In this document: positions 59,230 through 64,000 of the stretch, in pieces
How positions within the stretch are numbered: the stretch's first letter is position 1
Layout: each line of letters opens with the position of its first letter
Origin: Merluccius polli
Taxonomy: Eukaryota; Chordata; Actinopteri; Gadiformes; Merlucciidae
Length of the DNA: 64,000 bases
NCBI GenBank assembly: GCA_030340625.1
Contig: JAOPHQ010002876.1
Location: forward strand, 65,001 to 129,000
Direction: 5' to 3'
Made by a program: the position numbers and the translations under genes
Notes under the pieces: generated by a model
Seen by the model: only the letters and a program-made list of their open reading frames with translations
Told to the model about the DNA's origin: nothing
Database searches by the model: none

Positions 59230-60820
59230 TCAACAGCTACTGCTCCGCTTGCTGCCCGAGGAGATGGAGGTGGTGGTGGTGTTCTTCCTGGACTTGAGCG
59301 CGGTGAACGACACGCGCAGGCGCTCCGTCGTCCGCTGGCTGCGGCAAATGAGTGTGTTGCGCACGTGCTCCCGGAAGTCCTCCGAGATGAAGTAGTAGAC
59401 GAAGGGGTCCACGCAGCTGTTGACAGGACCTTGAGCATCTGCACGTACGCCACCACGCACACCACCGTGGGCACGAAGAAACCCAGCAGGCCCATGGTCA
59501 GGAAGTAGCCGGCCGCCATCGTCCGCTGGTCAGGCATGGTGACGTCGTGGCATGTGACCACTTTCATGTTGGAGAGCTCCACCGTTTGGTCGTACAGGTA
59601 GAGGGGCGTGGTGAGGACCCAGACCGCCAGCCAAATGGCCACAGAGACGCCGACGCTCGTGGCGTTGCCCCGTCGTCGCTTGGATAACGGGTAAACGATT
59701 GCCCAGTAGCGCTGCAAGCTGATGCAGGTGATGAAGGCGATGGAACAGTACATGTTGGCGTAGAAGAACGCCACCAGGACCTTGCAGAGACCCTCGCCGT
59801 AGATCCAGTTGTTGCCGTTCAAGTGGTAGGCGATCTTGAGTGGGATCCAGACGACAAAGAGCAGGTCGCACAGCGCCAGGTTGGCCATGAAGATGGAGGA
59901 CGGGTTCTTCTTCTTGGTCCGGAATAGAAACACCCAGATGGCCAGGGCGTTGGTGGGCAGCCCCACGACGAACACAATGATGTAGACGATGGGGAGGAAG
60001 ACAGTAGTCAGCCGACTCTCCAAGACCATTTTTCCGGTGAGGCTGACCTGAAATCCGGCCGGTGTCTCTGTACCAGGAAAGCCTTTAGGCTCTGCTGGAC
60101 CATCATCTAGATTCAAAAACAACAGAAAAATGCAAACGTATTAACTTTATGTCCAAGCGAAGAAGTATTCCACTTCAACACATCGTTCACTGCCTTTGGT
60201 ATGGCTTTGTTATCTTTATCTGTGGCTTCGAGGATGATAAGGTTTTCATCATCAGATTGTTTTTAAGTCCAAAAACGGCTCAAAACAGCATCCAACAACA
60301 TAAAATACCCATAACGTATCACTGTCAAAAAGTAGGCTATATTAACATACATCTCAAAGTCTAGCTAATAAACTCTCTTGGAAAGCCTCAGAAATGAAGG
60401 GGACCCCAGATCACTAACGTCCCTTCATTCAACTCATTACAGTCGCCGTATTGAGGACACGGTACGCGGACGCCGCCATTAATTACATCGCCTTGAAGGA
60501 AACCTACATGAGGTCGCAATTCATTTTTAATTCATTCAATTGTAATGCGACCTAAGATCATTTTCCCGATGCTTGATGCGCACCGCGTAACCCATAACAA
60601 CACAATCAGCGGTCAAATCATTTAGACTCCTGCTGTCCCATCACTTGAATCAATAATGATGAAAATCAAGAGGTATTAGCCTTTTTTGGCCCAGTTTTAT
60701 AGTCTATACGGACTACGGTGGAAAGTATAAGTGACACTCACCGTCAGGAACCACAGTAGAAGTTGATATCTTGAGGAAAACCAGCAGCACCGCCAGCTTA
60801 GAAACACGACCAGGCGTCAT
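59230..60820 (-). pseudogene. f2rl1: PAR2-like receptor pseudogene (copy B of receptor gene 2)
   Basis: Two exons as in gene 2: exon 1 60820-60742 and exon 2 from 60106. Compared with gene 2, 196 bp are missing at about 59,424 (equivalent to 36004-36199). This removes the end of the third intracellular loop, all of TM6, ECL3 and most of TM7, and shifts the frame. The tail sequence (NSCVDPFVYYF... to KRSSSC) remains but is out of phase. The long apparent frame to 59,058 is therefore partly nonsense. Upstream of the deletion the frame is fully open and splice sites are intact. The activation region reads DGPAEPK|GFPGTE, with the Arg lost. Confidence 0.93.
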
Positions 60821-61436
60821 TTCTCCTCTCCGTCCAAGTGAGCGCCTCTCACACTTTACTCCCACAGCTGTAATAGGCGTGCCCGGTTTTGTGGTATGCT
60901 TTTAGTACTACCTTGAATTATATAGTCGTGATATCACTCAGTCAGGTGACCAAAACCTTTGCCTTACCTTATCCAGCTGATGAAGACGTGTAGGCTGTTT
61001 AATGCATATTTTTCTTTAAAGTTTCTTTTTTGGGGGGAATTCAGCCAATAGGGATGGGTAGTTTTTCAAAGTAAAGTGAAACATATATAAATACAGCATG
61101 GTGTGGTCATATTAGCCTACAGATTGTTTTGCATTAAAACGACCTTTTATATAACAATAGCCCTGATTTGTGTCCTTAAGTTGTGTTTTCTTTACAAATG
61201 AACTGAAATCGTGGCGAAGTCAAGCACTGGAGAGAAACCGTGGACGACCTATAGTGTGACTGACTTTCATCGATTTTGAACTGGTCATTAACATATGGTT
61301 TACTGAAAATGGCCCTGTAGAACCACCTACTGGCAGAAATGGTGATTGGCAAGTTGTTAGAGTAATAATACTGTTTCGCCAGTAGATGGCATACGAATTC
61401 AAATAAGAGAAACAGCTTTTACCCCCGAGCTGTTAC

Positions 61437-61662
61437 TGCCATCACCCCGAAGATGCACTGAGCTATATGCACTGTACGCACGAGTTGCACTTTAATCATA
61501 TCCACTGTACTGCACGCACGAGTTGCACTTTAATTGCTTTTAATGTTTTTTATGAATGTATTGTTTGTGATGACTGCTGCTGCAACTTGGAGTTGCCAAC
61601 TGTTTTTTGTTCACTGTTTTTCGGAGCAATGACAATACATTTTCTGATTCTGATTCTGATAA
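61437..61662 (+). mobile_element. LINE/SINE 3' tail, copy B
   Basis: Matches 41940-42165, ending in three TTCTGA-type units against two in copy A. Confidence 0.5.
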
Positions 61663-61925
61663 GGCTATCCAGAGTCGATTCCGAAAGTATTTTAATCTGA
61701 TATGTGAAACAGTATGAATCAGCTTAAAGCATTTAATTGTGAAGCAATACTTTTTTAAGAAGCCTGTTCCTGGAACCATGACGCTACAACCAACGCTACA
61801 AAGCGCGCGCGCACACACACGCACACACACACACTGCTCCTTCTAGTCTCAGGGCTCTATAGGCGATCAGTGGTGGCTCTCATTCAATTATCTGGTTTAT
61901 CTATATATTTTTAATGTATTTATTT

Positions 61926-63261
61926 TAGGGCTGTCAATCGATTAAAATATTTAACTCGATTAATCGCATGATTGATCATAGTTAATCATGATTAATCACG
62001 ATTAACTATGATCTATGAGGTAGATACTCTTTTCAACATGAGAATAGACAAATGCTTGCTTTATGCAAAAAAAGCACGTTTATTTATTGTTACAATGAGA
62101 AATACTCTCAGTTCAAGTAACTAACGTGCAAACTGCATAGTAATGTTTACTAACACAGTAGTGTGTTGAACTTCACATTTGATCTATTCATCGTCATTTT
62201 TGTTTAAGCAGCCATTTAACACAAAATGCCCCTCAATGCATTGCAATTTGCATCAAATTCAAAACAAACAGGGTGATGCACAAAATAACTTAAAGAAAAT
62301 AATAATTTAAAATAAATAAAGTGTTTGCGGCTTGTAGAGTTGTCCAGCTGTTTCCCTTTTAAATGATCCAGCGTAGTTTGCTTCATGCGAGGGGGCGTCG
62401 GGCAGAGGTGGACTGGCCATCGGGCATACTGGGCAATTGCCCGGTATGCCCGATGCACATTTTGGGCCGGCCCAGGACTGTCATAAAAAAAAAAGAAGTA
62501 ATTTGTCCTAACCGGAGGCGGTGTGTTACGATCGCCCCCGCGTCGGTCGTCGGACCGGGGTGTGTGACGATCGCGCTCGCGCCCCCCCCCATTTTTTATC
62601 CATTACTGCTCACGGGGTTGTAGTTCAGCCCGTTCTCATCCCAACTCGTAATATACCGACGATTTGTCACGCCCCTAGACGTCTGATACTGATGCAAAAG
62701 GTACCCTCCCGCGTCTGTGTGAAACGATCTGGGTTCTAAACCCGTTCGCGGTGGTAAGAGACGAGCAGAGTCTACAGCGTCCATTCACTCCAATAATAAC
62801 CCGGTCACGGTGATAGATTACGCTAACCCTATCCCTAACCCTAACCATAACCCTAACCATAACCCTAACCCTTTTTGGAGTGAATTGTTTCACAGTAGAC
62901 TGCGGACGCTGTAGACTCTGCTATGCGAGCGGACGCTGTAGACTCTGCTCGTCTCTTACCAACGCGAACGGGTTTATGAGAGCCCCCAGATCGTTTCACA
63001 CAGACGCGGGAGGGTACCTTTTGCGTCAATGTCAGACGTCTAGGGGCGTGACAAATCGTCGGTATATTACGAGTTGGGATGAGAAGGTGTTGTGTAGTTT
63101 GTTTGCGGCACCGACCTCGTGTGCATTGCTTCCTGATTTCCCGAGCTACGGAGTGGCCCGAGGTTCAAATGTCACAGCGTTAATCGCGCGTTAAAAAAAA
63201 TAGTGCCGTTAAAAACATGTTGCGTTAACTCGTTAATAACACGTTAACTTTGACAGCCTTA
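61926..63261. mobile_element. hAT-like element, copy B, unbroken (1,336 bp)
   Basis: Ends TAGGGCTGTCAATCG and TTTGACAGCCTTA, flanked by ATTTATTT on both sides (61918-61925, 63262-63269). No transposase frame. Contains the foldback at 62631-63087. Near 62,159 it shows the site at which the Ngaro element sits in copy A. Confidence 0.85.
62631..63087. repeat. Foldback with telomere-like loop, copy B
   Basis: Copy of 51814-52261. The loop has more CCCTAA-type units (62,822-62,872) than copy A, so the array length has changed since duplication. Confidence 0.8.
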
Positions 63262-63357
63262 ATTTATTTATGTCTTTATTTCTTTTTTCTGGTGGTTGGT
63301 GTTAGTAAAAGTAGTGTAAAGAAGACACACCTTAATATGATAATAATAAAACCTTAA

Positions 63358-63361
63358 TATG

Positions 63362-63418
<57 letters not shown>
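63358..63418. repeat. (AAT)n microsatellite
   Basis: About 57 bp of AAT; the copy A counterpart (52,567-52,588) is about 22 bp. Confidence 0.95.
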
Positions 63419-63534
63419 TGACCTAAATATGATAATACCAAGGAGATGGGGAAGTTGGTAGTCATTTATGAGTGTATGCCGGCTTGTCAGATAAGGAAAT
63501 CTTAGACAATGTTAAGGGCGCCCGAGTGACTAAC

Positions 63535-64000
63535 TGTTACGTGGTAGTACTTTATTGTACTGACTTTTGTGTTTGCACTAATATCTTGTTTTTGCCTTGC
63601 TCCCGCATCCAATCCCCTCAATCACCTCCTGGAGGCAGAGCATTGTGACTGCGAGGTGCTGACTGGCTCTCCCTGATTGTTGGCACCGCCCCCACACATA
63701 TGCCCAGTGGAGGATGGCGTCTCCCCCTCTCTCTCCTATTGATGCTGGCACACCTGTACAATTGGTTACTCCTTGTTAAGTATAACTGCATGGTGTTGAC
63801 TGTTTTCAACACCTTACCTTTGTTACTTTTTCTCGCCTTGGTGGTTACTTTCTACACTTTAAGTTTAGGATCAGTTAGGGTAGTGAGTTAGTTTACCCGG
63901 AAGACGCACTGGTTTTTGATTTGTCCACTCCGCGAGTTGTGCGTCGGGCTCGGGAGACAGGTAAGGTGCTCCACCCAGTTAGTGAGCGTGAGGGTTTTTC
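63535..64000 (+). repeat. LTR of the Gmr1-like element in copy B (partial at window edge)
   Basis: Starts TGTTACGTGG at the same site as the copy A LTR, after CCCGAGTGAC plus TAAC. It is almost identical to the LTR at 57,780 and lacks the TTAA insertion. Whether it is a solo LTR or the start of a full element cannot be seen. Confidence 0.88.

Larger units (their letters stand above)
58651..64000. repeat. Tandem segmental duplication, copy B (runs off the window)
   Basis: Direct copy of 35224-52700 without the three insertions of copy A. It contains the receptor pseudogene, the LINE-like tail, an unbroken hAT-like element and the start of the same LTR element at the same site. The right end is not in view. 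Confidence 0.92.

Overview
The window is vertebrate nuclear DNA and almost certainly a ray-finned fish. It has spliced genes with GT-AG introns, dense dinucleotide microsatellites and homopolymer tracts, and fish-type repeats: palindromic hAT-like MITEs, a tRNA-derived SINE, Ty3/gypsy elements and a DIRS/Ngaro tyrosine-recombinase element. The host genes are crhbp, s100z and f2rl1 (PAR2-like), which keep the neighbourhood known from human 5q13 (F2RL1-S100Z-CRHBP). The extreme (CA)n density, plus a Gmr1-like element (a family first described in Atlantic cod), would fit a gadiform fish. That species guess is inference only.

Layout. 1-5.0 kb: crhbp on + (seven coding exons, 323 aa), with a TATA box and a polyA signal. 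5-13 kb: non-coding, with microsatellites, a 36-bp minisatellite and a 1,110-bp palindromic element with a perfect 8-bp target duplication. 13.0-16.9 kb: s100z on -, two coding exons (99 aa), with two hAT-like MITEs in or beside its introns. 21.3-26.2 kb: a complete, young Ty3/gypsy element (201-bp LTRs differing at two sites, CACAG target duplication) whose pol frame is broken twice. 29.15-30.09 kb: a single-exon cholesterol-25-hydroxylase-like gene with one frame break. 33.5-35.0 and 35.8-37.6 kb: two intact two-exon PAR2-like receptor genes on -.

35.2-64 kb is a tandem segmental duplication. Copy A (from 35,224) carries the intact second receptor gene. Copy B (from 58,651 to beyond the window) carries a receptor pseudogene with a 196-bp deletion. 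Because the copies are very similar, B serves as an empty-site control for insertions in A: a 3.0-kb foldback whose two arms each carry a BED-finger reading frame, a 699-bp foldback, and an 8.6-kb Ngaro/DIRS-type element with textbook split direct repeats and no target duplication. A 901-bp TTAA-flanked element sits in the 5' LTR of copy A and is absent from the LTRs at 57,780 and 63,535. A Gmr1-like LTR element with a tRNA-Pro primer site and integrase upstream of RNase H ends copy A; its reverse transcriptase is missing.

The host genes do not form a pathway. They are a conserved synteny block with a local receptor duplication that became a nest of mobile DNA. The points most worth following up are the changes clustered at the receptor activation site, the Ngaro element with its empty site, and the large hairpin elements.
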